Below, one piece after another: positions 5,202 to 12,373 of a DNA stretch of 16,665 nucleotides. Below the pieces are notes generated by a model. It did no database searches. It had not been told where the DNA came from and saw only the letters and a program-made list of their open reading frames with translations. The position numbers and the translations under genes were made by a program. The DNA is from an uncultured Clostridium sp. GTDB lineage: Bacteria; Bacillota; Clostridia; Oscillospirales; Acutalibacteraceae. How positions within the stretch are numbered: position 1 is the stretch's first letter; every line of letters begins with the position of its first letter. Location: contig CAKUYY010000030.1 in the NCBI GenBank assembly GCA_934717555.1, positions 1 through 16,665 of the forward strand, written 5' to 3'.

Positions 5202-6887
5202 ATGCGCAACGGGGTCTCTCATAGAACCAAAGGGATATATGATACGCAGATAGGCCGTTTTTTTTATGTGGCAGGAATACAATCCGTACGCATCTGCAAA
5301 CGCATACAGCGAAGAGTAACTGGATTTTTTCGCCCTGTTTTGGAATGGGGCGGGCATTTGTGCAGTACCTTTTTCCGCAGAAGATTCCGTATGTTCCGGC
5401 GTGAACTGCACAGGATAGACCATGGTGTTTCTATTGCAAAGGATCGTATTCAAGAGGCAAGGAAGAGGGGAAAAGCCTCTTATATTGCGGAATATTTCAA
5501 GGTAACGGGGAAAAGTGTGATTCGTCACAAAAACCTGTTGCTGAGAATAGGAAATATAGCCGCCCCGGTTTTGGCGGTTGCAGCCTTAGTGTTTACTGTA
5601 CATTTTTGGATGAATCAGGATTTTGGCTTGGTATTGGATTTGGGTGGCGAAGAGATCGCCACGGTAGAAAGCGAACAGACCCTGGAACAGGCGGCAGATA
5701 TGGTAAATCAAAGACTAGTTTCCGACGCGGTGAAAGCGCGGGAAGCGGTATCATTTTCTCCCAGTTACCGGCTGTCGATCGTGGACAAAAGCCACTATAC
5801 TACGCCCACTTCTCTCTGCGATAAAATGATTGAGAAATCGGGTGGATCTATCGAAGAGGCCACTGGGCTTTATGTCAATGGGGAACTGGTGGGCGCTATC
5901 AAAAGTAGCGCAGACCTCAATTATTTACTGCAAAATTTACTCAATGAGGCCAAGGGAGAGGATAAGACCGCGAAAGCTTCTTTTGTAGAAAACGTGGAAA
6001 GCGTCAATGGATTGTATCCCGTGCAAAGAATTCTTTCCACCGACGGGATCAAGGAGATACTGCAGGGTACACAACAGGTTGGCTCCTATACCATAGAAGA
6101 AGGGGATACCTTTGAGGGGATTGCGGAAAAGCTCCAGATATCCCCTGAAGAACTTGGAACCTTTCTAAACGGAGGGGCCATAGAACAGCTGACAGCAGGA
6201 GATCAGGTTCTCCTCACACGGGAAAATCCTCTTTTAACAATAAAGATTGTCAAAGAGGAATCCTATGAAGCCTCTGTACCATTTACCACAGTTACGGTCA
6301 ACGATGATACTCAGACTACAGATTATTCGGAGGTAACCCAAGAAGGGATAGATGGAAAAGAACAATGTGTTGATCAGGTCACTTATATAGATGGTGTAGA
6401 GATATCCAGGGAAACCGTGAGCCGTACGACCCTGCAAGAGCCAGTGGATAAAATCATTGCCGTGGGAACCCAGAAAAAAGTAGAACCGGTAGAAGGTGTG
6501 GCAACCGGTGAAATGACATGGCCGGTTCCTTATACACACCGGGTGATGAGCACTTATCAGATGCGTTGGGGAAAGATGCATAACGGAATTGACATTTCGT
6601 CCAGCGGGATCCGAGGGCAGTCCATTGTAGCGGCTGATGGGGGGACTGTCACTTACGTCAAATACCATAATTATGGATACGGTTATCACTTGATGATAGA
6701 CCATGGAAATGGAATGTCTACCTTATATGCCCATTGTAACTCTATCAATGTGACCCCAGGGCAAAAGGTGGCCAAAGGACAAGTGATTGCAACCGTGGGT
6801 ACTACCGGGGATTCTACAGGTAACCACCTCCATTTTGAAGTATATCGGAATGGATCCAGGATAGACCCCCTATCCTGTGTCCGTTAA
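5202..6887 (+). CDS. Membrane-anchored LysM-G5-M23 peptidoglycan endopeptidase
   Basis: The 561-residue product has, in order: a basic cytoplasmic region (1-115, 28 Lys/Arg), one transmembrane helix (about 118-137), an extracellular linker, a LysM domain (about 295-339, SYTIEEGDTFEGIAEKLQIS) that binds peptidoglycan glycan, a G5 domain (about 347-423), and a C-terminal M23 peptidase domain (438-556). The metal and catalytic residues are intact: HNGID (His460, Asp464), AH at 510-511 and NHLHFE (His542, His544). It should cut peptide cross-bridges outside the cell while staying tethered to the membrane. AAGG about 11 bases before ATG 5202 is a modest ribosome binding site. It is monocistronic: promoter 5105-5132, WalR box 5145-5161, terminators from 6899. 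The N-terminal basic region is longer than a normal signal anchor. Confidence 0.93.
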   Translation: MRNGVSHRTKGIYDTQIGRFFYVAGIQSVRICKRIQRRVTGFFRPVLEWGGHLCSTFFRRRFRMFRRELHRIDHGVSIAKDRIQEARKRGKASYIAEYFKVTGKSVIRHKNLLLRIGNIAAPVLAVAALVFTVHFWMNQDFGLVLDLGGEEIATVESEQTLEQAADMVNQRLVSDAVKAREAVSFSPSYRLSIVDKSHYTTPTSLCDKMIEKSGGSIEEATGLYVNGELVGAIKSSADLNYLLQNLLNEAKGEDKTAKASFVENVESVNGLYPVQRILSTDGIKEILQGTQQVGSYTIEEGDTFEGIAEKLQISPEELGTFLNGGAIEQLTAGDQVLLTRENPLLTIKIVKEESYEASVPFTTVTVNDDTQTTDYSEVTQEGIDGKEQCVDQVTYIDGVEISRETVSRTTLQEPVDKIIAVGTQKKVEPVEGVATGEMTWPVPYTHRVMSTYQMRWGKMHNGIDISSSGIRGQSIVAADGGTVTYVKYHNYGYGYHLMIDHGNGMSTLYAHCNSINVTPGQKVAKGQVIATVGTTGDSTGNHLHFEVYRNGSRIDPLSCVR

Positions 6888-6898
6888 TAAATTGTGAG

Positions 6899-6938
6899 GA
6901 AGCCATTACAAAGATTGTAACTTTGTAATGGCTTCTTT
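6899..6938 (+). terminator. Terminator of the M23 peptidase gene
   Basis: A perfect 15-bp stem (6899-6913 with 6921-6935) and a 7-base loop are followed by only TTT before GC. The stem-loop contains CAAAGATTGTAACTTT, nearly the same as CAAAGATGTAACTTT at the gene's promoter (5108-5122). Confidence 0.75.
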
Positions 6939-6940
6939 GC

Positions 6941-6983
6941 AAAAGCGAGGGCTCCCCGAAACTTCCGGGGAGCCCTCGCTTTT
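6941..6983. terminator. Strong bidirectional terminator between converging genes
   Basis: AAAAGCGAGGGCTCCCCG (6941-6958) and its exact complement (6966-6983) form an 18-bp stem with a 7-base loop. A runs on the left and T runs on the right give a U tail in both directions, so it serves the M23 gene (plus) and the Cys-rich microprotein gene (minus, stop at 7001). Confidence 0.92.
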
Positions 6984-7000
6984 AGGAAAGAAAAGAACCC

Positions 7001-7162
7001 TTAGCAGCCGCAGGAATTGCCACAGCCACAGGAATTGCCGCAACCGCAGCCATCATTGTTGTAATTGCTATCATTGCCGCAACCACAAACCAACAGGATG
7101 ATAATCAGAATAATGATCCAGGAGCATCCTCCGCCGCAGTTACCAAATAAATTGTTACACAT
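7001..7162 (-). CDS. Cysteine/glycine-rich 53-residue membrane microprotein
   Basis: ATG at 7162-7160 opens a 53-codon frame ending at TAA (7003-7001). AAGGAGG lies 9-10 bases upstream, a strong ribosome binding site. The product starts MCNNLFGNCGGGCSW, continues with one hydrophobic helix (about 15-26, IIILIIILLV) and ends in a Cys/Gly tail built on the repeat CGCGNS (39-53). It has 11 cysteines (C2, C9, C13, C26, C28, C39, C41, C45, C47, C51, C53). Proteins like this are scattered in Clostridia, some labelled as chorion-class high-cysteine HCB protein 13; function is unknown. Metal binding, spore-coat or surface cross-linking are possible but unproven. I found no good sigma-A promoter upstream. 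It converges on the M23 gene and shares the terminator at 6941-6983. Confidence 0.8.
   Translation of the reverse strand: MCNNLFGNCGGGCSWIIILIIILLVCGCGNDSNYNNDGCGCGNSCGCGNSCGC
7004..7048 (-). repeat. 18-bp tandem repeat coding CGCGNS, 2.5 copies
   Basis: Inside the Cys-rich gene, two full 18-base units and one half unit follow each other in frame (TGCGGTTGCGGCAATTCC, TGTGGCTGTGGCAATTCC, TGCGGCTGC). Differences are at third codon positions, so the peptide repeat is exact while the DNA has drifted. Such repeats can change copy number. Confidence 0.8.
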
Positions 7163-7384
7163 TGTGTATTGCCTCCTTTAAAGCTTTTGATATAGTATAC
7201 GGATTACCGTCAAGATTGGTTACAAGTTTTTTCTGTTGTTAAGTTTAGAGAAAAGAATGTAAGCCAATACTGAAAAGGAAAAGAAAATCTTTACTTTAAG
7301 GCTTTAAAAGCGTATAAGAATAAAAATACTTTCGTAAAATAAAGAGGTTTTCCTTTCAGTTGGTATCCGTATTAACAGAGTATG

Positions 7385-7400
7385 CTCTTGCCTGCAAGAG
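7385..7400. promoter_or_regulatory. Perfect dyad of unknown role in the ctsR upstream region
   Basis: CTCTTGC (7385-7391), CT, GCAAGAG (7394-7400). Arms of 7 with a 2-base centre suggest a protein-binding dyad rather than a terminator, as no T run follows. It is not a CIRCE or CtsR site. The rest of 7163-7449 is AT-rich with no supported gene. Confidence 0.3.
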
Positions 7401-7449
7401 GTTCCAAAAGGATTCTGCAAGATTTTAAAAATAGAAGCAAGCGTGAGAA

Positions 7450-7466
7450 AGTCAAAGAGAATCAAA
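7450..7466 (+). promoter_or_regulatory. CtsR operator 1
   Basis: AGTCAAA, GAG, AATCAAA: the CtsR tandem heptad RGTCAAA-NAN-RGTCAAA with one mismatch. It lies upstream of the -35 box of the ctsR operon. Confidence 0.6.
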
Positions 7467-7501
7467 GAAAAATTGGGAAAAACAAAAGTGAATTATTAAA
7501 A

Positions 7502-7524
7502 TTTGACTTTAACTGACTTTGACT
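7502..7524 (-). promoter_or_regulatory. CtsR operator 2, overlapping the -35 box
   Basis: Read on the minus strand, AGTCAAA (7524-7518), GTC, AGTTAAA (7514-7508) is a CtsR heptad pair with one heptad mismatch, and a third exact heptad AGTCAAA occupies 7508-7502. The first heptad covers the -35 TTGACT at 7519-7524, so bound CtsR would block RNA polymerase. Confidence 0.72.
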
Positions 7525-7547
7525 AAAGAAGAAAAGACGACTATACT
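7519..7547 (+). promoter_or_regulatory. Sigma-A promoter of the ctsR operon
   Basis: TTGACT (7519-7524), 17 bases, TATACT (7542-7547): each one mismatch from consensus with ideal spacing. It is embedded between CtsR operators. Confidence 0.82.
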
Positions 7548-7556
7548 AATCACAAA

Positions 7557-7573
7557 GATCAAAGAAAGTCAAG
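7557..7573 (+). promoter_or_regulatory. CtsR operator 3, near the transcription start
   Basis: GATCAAA, GAA, AGTCAAG: a heptad pair with one mismatch in each half; a further GATCAAA follows at 7573-7579. It lies between the -10 box and the ribosome binding site of ctsR. Confidence 0.5.
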
Positions 7574-7594
7574 ATCAAAAGAGTGGTGAGGAAT

Positions 7595-8044
7595 ATGAAG
7601 ATGAGCGATATTGTCGCTCAATATATTTTACATGTATTGGAAGAGAGCGATGGAAATGCGGAAATTCAGAGAAACGAACTGGCAGGGGAATTGGGATGTG
7701 TGCCCAGCCAAATTAATTATGTTATTACCTCCCGCTTCACCCCAGAACAAGGATACCTAGTGGAGAGCCGGAGAGGCGGCGGAGGGTATATCCGTATTAC
7801 AAGAGTAAAAATGGATCACAGCGGTGCTATGATGCACATCATCAATTCCATAGGAGAAAAGCTGGATAAAGCGACAGCTCAGGCCATGCTGGTGAATATG
7901 CAGCATCAGAAGCTGATTTCTTCAGAGAATGCGCGGCTGATCAGCGCAGCGCTTTCAGACCGGGCTTATCAATGTATCCCGCCCCAGATACGCGATCGGC
8001 TGAGAGCCGCGGTTTTTAAGAATATGCTATTAACGCAGATATAA
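7595..8044 (+). CDS. ctsR: Transcriptional repressor CtsR of class III heat-shock genes
   Basis: CtsR binds RGTCAAA tandem heptads and represses clp genes until heat or McsB activity removes it. The 149-residue product has the N-terminal winged-helix domain with the family signatures GCVPSQINYVITSRFT and VESRRGGGGYIRI; the glycine-rich wing is the heat sensor known from Bacillus. The C-terminal half is the helical dimerisation domain. I chose ATG 7595 (MKMSDIVAQYI) because GGTGA at 7585-7589 pairs with the 16S tail at good spacing and relatives carry a few residues before SDI. ATG 7601 is also possible; GTG 7583 is less likely. First gene of the operon, 15 bases before mcsA; its own operators lie at 7450-7573, so it is autoregulated. 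Confidence 0.96.
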   Translation: MKMSDIVAQYILHVLEESDGNAEIQRNELAGELGCVPSQINYVITSRFTPEQGYLVESRRGGGGYIRITRVKMDHSGAMMHIINSIGEKLDKATAQAMLVNMQHQKLISSENARLISAALSDRAYQCIPPQIRDRLRAAVFKNMLLTQI

Positions 8045-8059
8045 AAAGGAGGCAGTAAT

Positions 8060-8575
8060 ATGTTGTGCCAATCTTGTGGGAAAAACCAAGCGACAACCCA
8101 TGTAAAATCAATTGTCAACGGAGAATTGAGAGAATATATGTTATGCCCTGAATGTGCCAAGAAGATGGGGTATGGAAGCCTGTTTGATGGGTTTGGATTC
8201 AACCTAGGAAACTTCTTAGGAAGCTTTTTGGGGGAGGAGATGCCATCAGAACCCACCAATATTGTACGGTGCAAAGGATGTGGTTCTTCTTTTGAAGAAA
8301 TCGCAAATACAGGGAAAGTTGGATGTGCAGAGTGCTACCGGACTTTCTACGACCGACTGCTCCCCTCCATCCAAAGAATACATGGAAACACCACCCATGC
8401 AGGGAAAATGGCTTCTTCTGCAGGAATAGAGGCCAAAAAGGAAAATGAATTGGAAAAGGCCCGGGAAGAACTAAAGAAAGCCATTCAGGAACAGGCGTTT
8501 GAAAAAGCGGCGGAATTGAGAGACCGGATCAAAGAATTGGAAGGGAAGGGGAATTCTGATGAAAAAATGGTATGA
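8060..8575 (+). CDS. mcsA: McsA, zinc-finger activator of the McsB arginine kinase
   Basis: The 171-residue product has four CxxC pairs (Cys3/6, 29/32, 71/74, 89/92) forming two zinc sites, and a C-terminal UVR motif (about 129-163, LEKAREELKKAIQEQAFEKA) of the type that contacts Clp ATPases. In Bacillus and Staphylococcus McsA binds and stimulates McsB and links metal or oxidative stress to CtsR inactivation. AAGGAGG precedes ATG 8060. Its last 17 bases overlap the start of mcsB, a sign of translational coupling and a fixed protein ratio. All eight cysteines are present, so the protein looks functional. Confidence 0.95.
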   Translation: MLCQSCGKNQATTHVKSIVNGELREYMLCPECAKKMGYGSLFDGFGFNLGNFLGSFLGEEMPSEPTNIVRCKGCGSSFEEIANTGKVGCAECYRTFYDRLLPSIQRIHGNTTHAGKMASSAGIEAKKENELEKAREELKKAIQEQAFEKAAELRDRIKELEGKGNSDEKMV

Positions 8576-9590
8576 AAAAGCGGGAGAACAAGGGGATATT
8601 ATCGTCAGTACCCGTATTCGTCTGGCGAGGAACCTCAAAAATTTCCCGTTTCCCTGTAAATTACAGAAAGACGGCATGTTGAAGGTGGATACCATAGTCA
8701 GAGATGCCATCCTAAATGGAAATTCCGCTATTGCGGGGGATTTCGAGTATATTGATATGGGATCATTGACCCAGATTGATGCGGTTTCCCTGGTGGAACG
8801 TCATCTGGTCAGCCCAGAATTTGCTTCTGAACGGGAAGGCCGGGGATTACTCCTGATGAAGGATGAATCGGTCAGCATTATGATTAATGAGGAGGACCAT
8901 TTGCGAATCCAGGTTATGCAGCAGGGATTGGCGCTGGATGAAGCCTATCAGATGGCCAACCGGCTGGATACCCTTCTGGACGAACGTCTGAAGTTTGCCT
9001 TTGATGACCGGCTGGGATATTTGACCCAGTGCCCTACCAATTTAGGGACGGGGATGCGGGCATCCTTAATGCTGCACCTGCCGGCATTACAAGACAGCGG
9101 CGCTATGAACCGTATCGCGGGAAACCTTTCCAAATTGGGAATGACGATCCGCGGCCTTTATGGCGAAGGCACACAGCCGAAAGGGGCTTTGTATCAGCTT
9201 TCCAACCAAGTGACCCTGGGACTGTCGGAAGAGGCCGCTATCAGCAATTTAAAGGATATTGCCCTCCAGCTGGTGGCGCAGGAACGTGCCGCCCGGAAAA
9301 ACCTGGTCAAGCAGATAGAGACACAGGATACAATTGGCCGTTCGCTGGGAATTTTACGGTATGCAAAACTGCTCAATAATGATGAGTTTATGAAATTGAT
9401 TTCCAATGTGCGTCTGGGAATATCCATGGGATATATTGACCATATTTCCTATGACCAGATCAATACCTTGATGATAGAGGCCCAGCCAGCCACTTTGATG
9501 AAACAAGCAGGAAAAAATTTATCCCCAATGGAACGGGATCAGAAAAGGGCGGAATTGGTAAGCGGACAGCTGGCGGTACCGTCCTGTTGA
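8559..9590 (+). CDS. mcsB: Protein-arginine kinase McsB
   Basis: McsB phosphorylates arginines on CtsR and on unfolded proteins; phosphoarginine marks them for ClpC-ClpP. The 343-residue product belongs to the phosphagen (guanido) kinase fold. Visible motifs are VSTRIRLARNL (16-26, nucleotide binding), MINEEDHLRIQ (108-118, catalytic Glu pair), and CPTNLGTGMRAS (158-169) with the reactive Cys158. Near the C-terminus, ERDQKRA (325-331) matches the phosphoarginine-binding allosteric site. It is about 20 residues shorter than the Bacillus protein as I recall it, the difference being at the ends, with no core motif missing. The start overlaps mcsA; AAGGGG stands just upstream. clpC follows after 44 bases. 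Confidence 0.96.
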   Translation: MKKWYEKAGEQGDIIVSTRIRLARNLKNFPFPCKLQKDGMLKVDTIVRDAILNGNSAIAGDFEYIDMGSLTQIDAVSLVERHLVSPEFASEREGRGLLLMKDESVSIMINEEDHLRIQVMQQGLALDEAYQMANRLDTLLDERLKFAFDDRLGYLTQCPTNLGTGMRASLMLHLPALQDSGAMNRIAGNLSKLGMTIRGLYGEGTQPKGALYQLSNQVTLGLSEEAAISNLKDIALQLVAQERAARKNLVKQIETQDTIGRSLGILRYAKLLNNDEFMKLISNVRLGISMGYIDHISYDQINTLMIEAQPATLMKQAGKNLSPMERDQKRAELVSGQLAVPSC

Positions 9591-9634
9591 AAAGAGAAAA
9601 GCAAGAAAGATTTAGACTAAAGGAGGATTGACTT

Positions 9635-12097
9635 ATGTATCGTTTTAATGGATTTACGGAAAAAGCAAACAAAGCGTTAAACTTGGCGATTGAGAGCGCA
9701 GAGGAAATGGGCCACACCTATGTGGGGACCGAACATATTCTGCTGGGTTTGTTACAGGAACAGAGCGGCGTAGCCGCCACCGTACTCAATGATTTAGGCG
9801 TGACAGCCGACGAGCTGGAGCAGATGATGCGCCAAAAAATTGGAACGGGAGTACGCAGTATTATCACGATGGATGATTTTACCCCGCGTACCAAACGGAT
9901 TTTGCAGATAGCTGTGATGCAGGCGGCGAGGATGGGCCACAATTACGTGGGAACAGAGCATTTATTGATGGCGTTGCTGGAGGAATCCGATAGTTATGCC
10001 GTGCGGTTCCTGTTGGAACTAGGAGCAAAACCGGAGGATGTTGTCAAGAAAATCAATGATGCTTTAGGCAGCGGCGACAGTGATGAAGAGAGTTCTGCCT
10101 ATGGAATGCCTGGAGCAGGGAAAGCTGCTGGTAAAGGCAAGAGCAACACCAAAACTTTGGATCAGTTTGGACGTGATTTGACAGCTGTTGCCGCTCAGGG
10201 CGGCATCGATCCGGTCATTGGGCGTCAGGATGAGATTGAGCGGGTCATCCAAATTTTGTCCCGCAGAACCAAAAACAACCCTTGCCTGATTGGCGAACCC
10301 GGTGTAGGGAAAACAGCCGTGGTGGAAGGATTGGCTCTCAAGATTGCATCTGGAGATGTACCGGAATTGCTGAAAGGGAAAAGGGTGGTATCCCTGGATC
10401 TCACAGGGATGATCGCCGGTACCAAATACCGCGGCGATTTTGAAGACCGCATTAAGAATGCCATAGACGAAGTAAAAAAGGCCGGGAATGTCATCCTGTT
10501 CATCGATGAGCTCCATACCATTGTAGGGGCAGGTTCCGCAGAGGGTTCCGCAGACGCGGCCAATATCCTCAAGCCTTCCTTAGCAAGAGGAGATTTTCAG
10601 GTGATCGGCGCTACTACCATCAACGAATACCGTAAATATATCGAGAAAGACGCGGCTTTGGAACGCCGTTTCCAGCCGGTTATGGTAGGGGAACCCAGCG
10701 AGGAAGAGGCCATAGAGATCTTGCGCGGCCTGCGTGACCGCTATGAGGCCCATCATAAAGTGAAGATCACGGATGAGGCTATTGAAGCGGCCGTGAAGCT
10801 TTCTTCCCGGTATATCGCGGACCGGTACCTGCCGGATAAGGCCATCGACCTGATTGATGAAGCCGCTTCCCGGGTACGCCTGCTGGCATATACCGCGCCG
10901 GAGGATCTACAGGAGCTGGAAAAACAGCTCAAGGAGCTGGAGCAGGAGAAAGCCGCCGCAGTCAATGAACAGGACTTTGAGCATGCCGCCAAGGTGCGCG
11001 ATGAGGAAAAAGAGGTCAAACAGCATCTGGAAGAACAGAAACAGCTGTGGGAGGAGAAAAACGCTAAAGTCAGCGGGGAAGTTACCCCGGACGATATTGC
11101 CCACGTCGTTTCCAGTTGGACAGGAGTGCCGGTGGTACAGCTGACGGAAGAGGAAAGCGAACGCCTGCTGAAAATGGAGGATATTCTGCACAAAAGGATT
11201 GTAGGGCAGGATGAAGCGGTCAGCAGTGTGGCCAGGGCTATCCGCCGCGGCCGTGTAGGGCTAAAGGACCCCAAGCGCCCGGTTGGTTCCTTTATTTTCC
11301 TGGGCCCCACGGGCGTAGGAAAAACAGAGCTGTGTAAAGCGTTGGCGGAGGCCATGTTTGGTGATGAGAACGCCATAATCCGCCTGGATATGTCCGAATA
11401 TATGGAGAAACACACGGTCTCCAAACTGGTGGGTTCTCCTCCTGGATATGTGGGTTATGAAGAGGGAGGACAATTGACAGAGAAAGTCCGCCGTAGGCCC
11501 TATTCCGTTATCCTATTTGACGAGATTGAAAAGGCCCATCCGGATGTATTCAATATGCTGCTTCAGATCCTGGATGACGGACGTTTGACCGATTCCCAGG
11601 GACGTAAGGTGGATTTCCGCAATACAGTGATTATTATGACGTCCAATGTAGGCGCGCGCCTGATCACGGAAAAACAGGGAAGCTTAGGCTTCGCCAGCGG
11701 TGAAACGGAAGAATCCGATTCCCACAAGATCCATGACACCGTGATGGAAGAATTAAAAAAGACGTTCCGTCCGGAATTTTTGAATCGTGTAGATGACATC
11801 ATTGTGTTTAATAAGCTCAACAGCAATGACATTCAGGAGATCGCCAGAAGGATGTTAAAGACCTTACAGAAGAGGGTAGAGGGCCTCAATTTGACGCTTT
11901 CCTTTACAGAGGATGCCATCAAGGCGATTGCAGAAGCAGGGTTTGATCCGGTATACGGCGCAAGGCCACTGCGCCGTGCGATCCAGTCCAAGATCGAAGA
12001 CAAATTGTCAGAAAAAATGCTGGAAGGGAACATGCAGCAAGAAAAGCCGCTTCTGTGCGATTATAAAAATAATGAGTTTCTTTTTACTCAGGAATAA
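9635..12097 (+). CDS. clpC: AAA+ unfoldase ClpC, partner of ClpP
   Basis: The 820-residue product is full length. It has two Clp N repeats (about 1-145) that bind adaptors and phosphoarginine, AAA module 1 (Walker A GEPGVGKT 220-227, Walker B FIDE 289-292), the coiled-coil M domain (about 417-475, including a UVR-like stretch NEQDFEHAAKVRDEE) which controls assembly, and AAA module 2 (Walker A GPTGVGKT 557-564, Walker B ILFDE 626-630). The tripeptide LGF (684-686) is the loop that docks on ClpP. Sensor-2 GARPLRR (775-781) is present. AGGAGG (9621-9626) is 8 bases before the ATG. It is the last gene of the operon, closed by the terminator at 12104-12133; clpP itself is not in the window. Confidence 0.98.
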   Translation: MYRFNGFTEKANKALNLAIESAEEMGHTYVGTEHILLGLLQEQSGVAATVLNDLGVTADELEQMMRQKIGTGVRSIITMDDFTPRTKRILQIAVMQAARMGHNYVGTEHLLMALLEESDSYAVRFLLELGAKPEDVVKKINDALGSGDSDEESSAYGMPGAGKAAGKGKSNTKTLDQFGRDLTAVAAQGGIDPVIGRQDEIERVIQILSRRTKNNPCLIGEPGVGKTAVVEGLALKIASGDVPELLKGKRVVSLDLTGMIAGTKYRGDFEDRIKNAIDEVKKAGNVILFIDELHTIVGAGSAEGSADAANILKPSLARGDFQVIGATTINEYRKYIEKDAALERRFQPVMVGEPSEEEAIEILRGLRDRYEAHHKVKITDEAIEAAVKLSSRYIADRYLPDKAIDLIDEAASRVRLLAYTAPEDLQELEKQLKELEQEKAAAVNEQDFEHAAKVRDEEKEVKQHLEEQKQLWEEKNAKVSGEVTPDDIAHVVSSWTGVPVVQLTEEESERLLKMEDILHKRIVGQDEAVSSVARAIRRGRVGLKDPKRPVGSFIFLGPTGVGKTELCKALAEAMFGDENAIIRLDMSEYMEKHTVSKLVGSPPGYVGYEEGGQLTEKVRRRPYSVILFDEIEKAHPDVFNMLLQILDDGRLTDSQGRKVDFRNTVIIMTSNVGARLITEKQGSLGFASGETEESDSHKIHDTVMEELKKTFRPEFLNRVDDIIVFNKLNSNDIQEIARRMLKTLQKRVEGLNLTLSFTEDAIKAIAEAGFDPVYGARPLRRAIQSKIEDKLSEKMLEGNMQQEKPLLCDYKNNEFLFTQE

Positions 12098-12103
12098 AAT
12101 GAG

Positions 12104-12133
12104 AGGGAGGGATCTTTTAAGTCCCTCCCTTTT
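12104..12133 (+). terminator. Intrinsic terminator of the ctsR-clpC operon
   Basis: AGGGAGGGA (12104-12112) and TCCCTCCCT (12122-12130) form a 9-bp GC-rich stem with a 9-base loop, followed by TTT. It lies 7 bases after the clpC stop. Confidence 0.9.
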
Positions 12134-12276
12134 GTTATAAAGAAATAAAAATTATTTTTCTTTTTTATAATAGAAACAATAAGAATTGTATATTGTGTTA
12201 GGGATTTTATTTAATATTTGTACAGTTTATGAAAGAATTAAAATGGAAAAATTTTTCATTCCATGGTAAAATATTC

Positions 12277-12306
12277 TTGACAAAAAAAACAGCTATGTTA
12301 TATTAT
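12277..12306 (+). promoter_or_regulatory. Sigma-A promoter of the rubrerythrin gene
   Basis: A perfect TTGACA (12277-12282) is followed by TATATT at 16 bases (12299-12304) or TATTAT at 18 bases (12301-12306). The leader to ATG 12374 is about 60 bases. Confidence 0.72.
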
Positions 12307-12312
12307 TAATAA
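12298..12312 (+). promoter_or_regulatory. PerR-box-like palindrome over the -10
   Basis: TTATATTATTAATAA agrees with the PerR consensus TTATAAT-N-ATTATAA at 11 of 14 defined positions. PerR-type control of rubrerythrin is known in clostridia. The site is AT-only, so a chance match in an AT-rich leader is a real possibility. Confidence 0.35.
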
Positions 12313-12335
12313 AAACAGTAATTGTTATTGTTTTT
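12311..12335. promoter_or_regulatory. Large dyad in the rubrerythrin leader
   Basis: AAAAACAGTAA (12311-12321), TTG, TTATTGTTTTT (12325-12335): arms of 11 with one mismatch. It lies at the predicted transcription start and could be an operator or a 5' stem. It ends in T residues but sits before the gene, so read-through control is conceivable. Confidence 0.4.
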
Positions 12336-12373
12336 AAATTTTAAAATATCAGATAGTAAAGGAGTCGTGAATC

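Noticed and set aside
7163..7240. Promoter for the Cys-rich gene: TTGACG and TATACT on the minus strand
   Set aside because: Spacing is wrong for sigma-A, and matches to sporulation sigma factors were too weak to annotate.
7269..7360. Long-range inverted repeat ACTGAAAAGGAAAA ... TTTTCCTTTCAGT
   Set aside because: Low-complexity A/T-rich arms, a bulge, and a loop of more than 60 bases in an AT-rich region; likely chance.
10753..11424. Long open frame of 223 codons on the minus strand inside clpC
   Set aside because: Serine/arginine-rich low-complexity product typical of the antisense frame of a strongly coding gene; no ribosome binding site.
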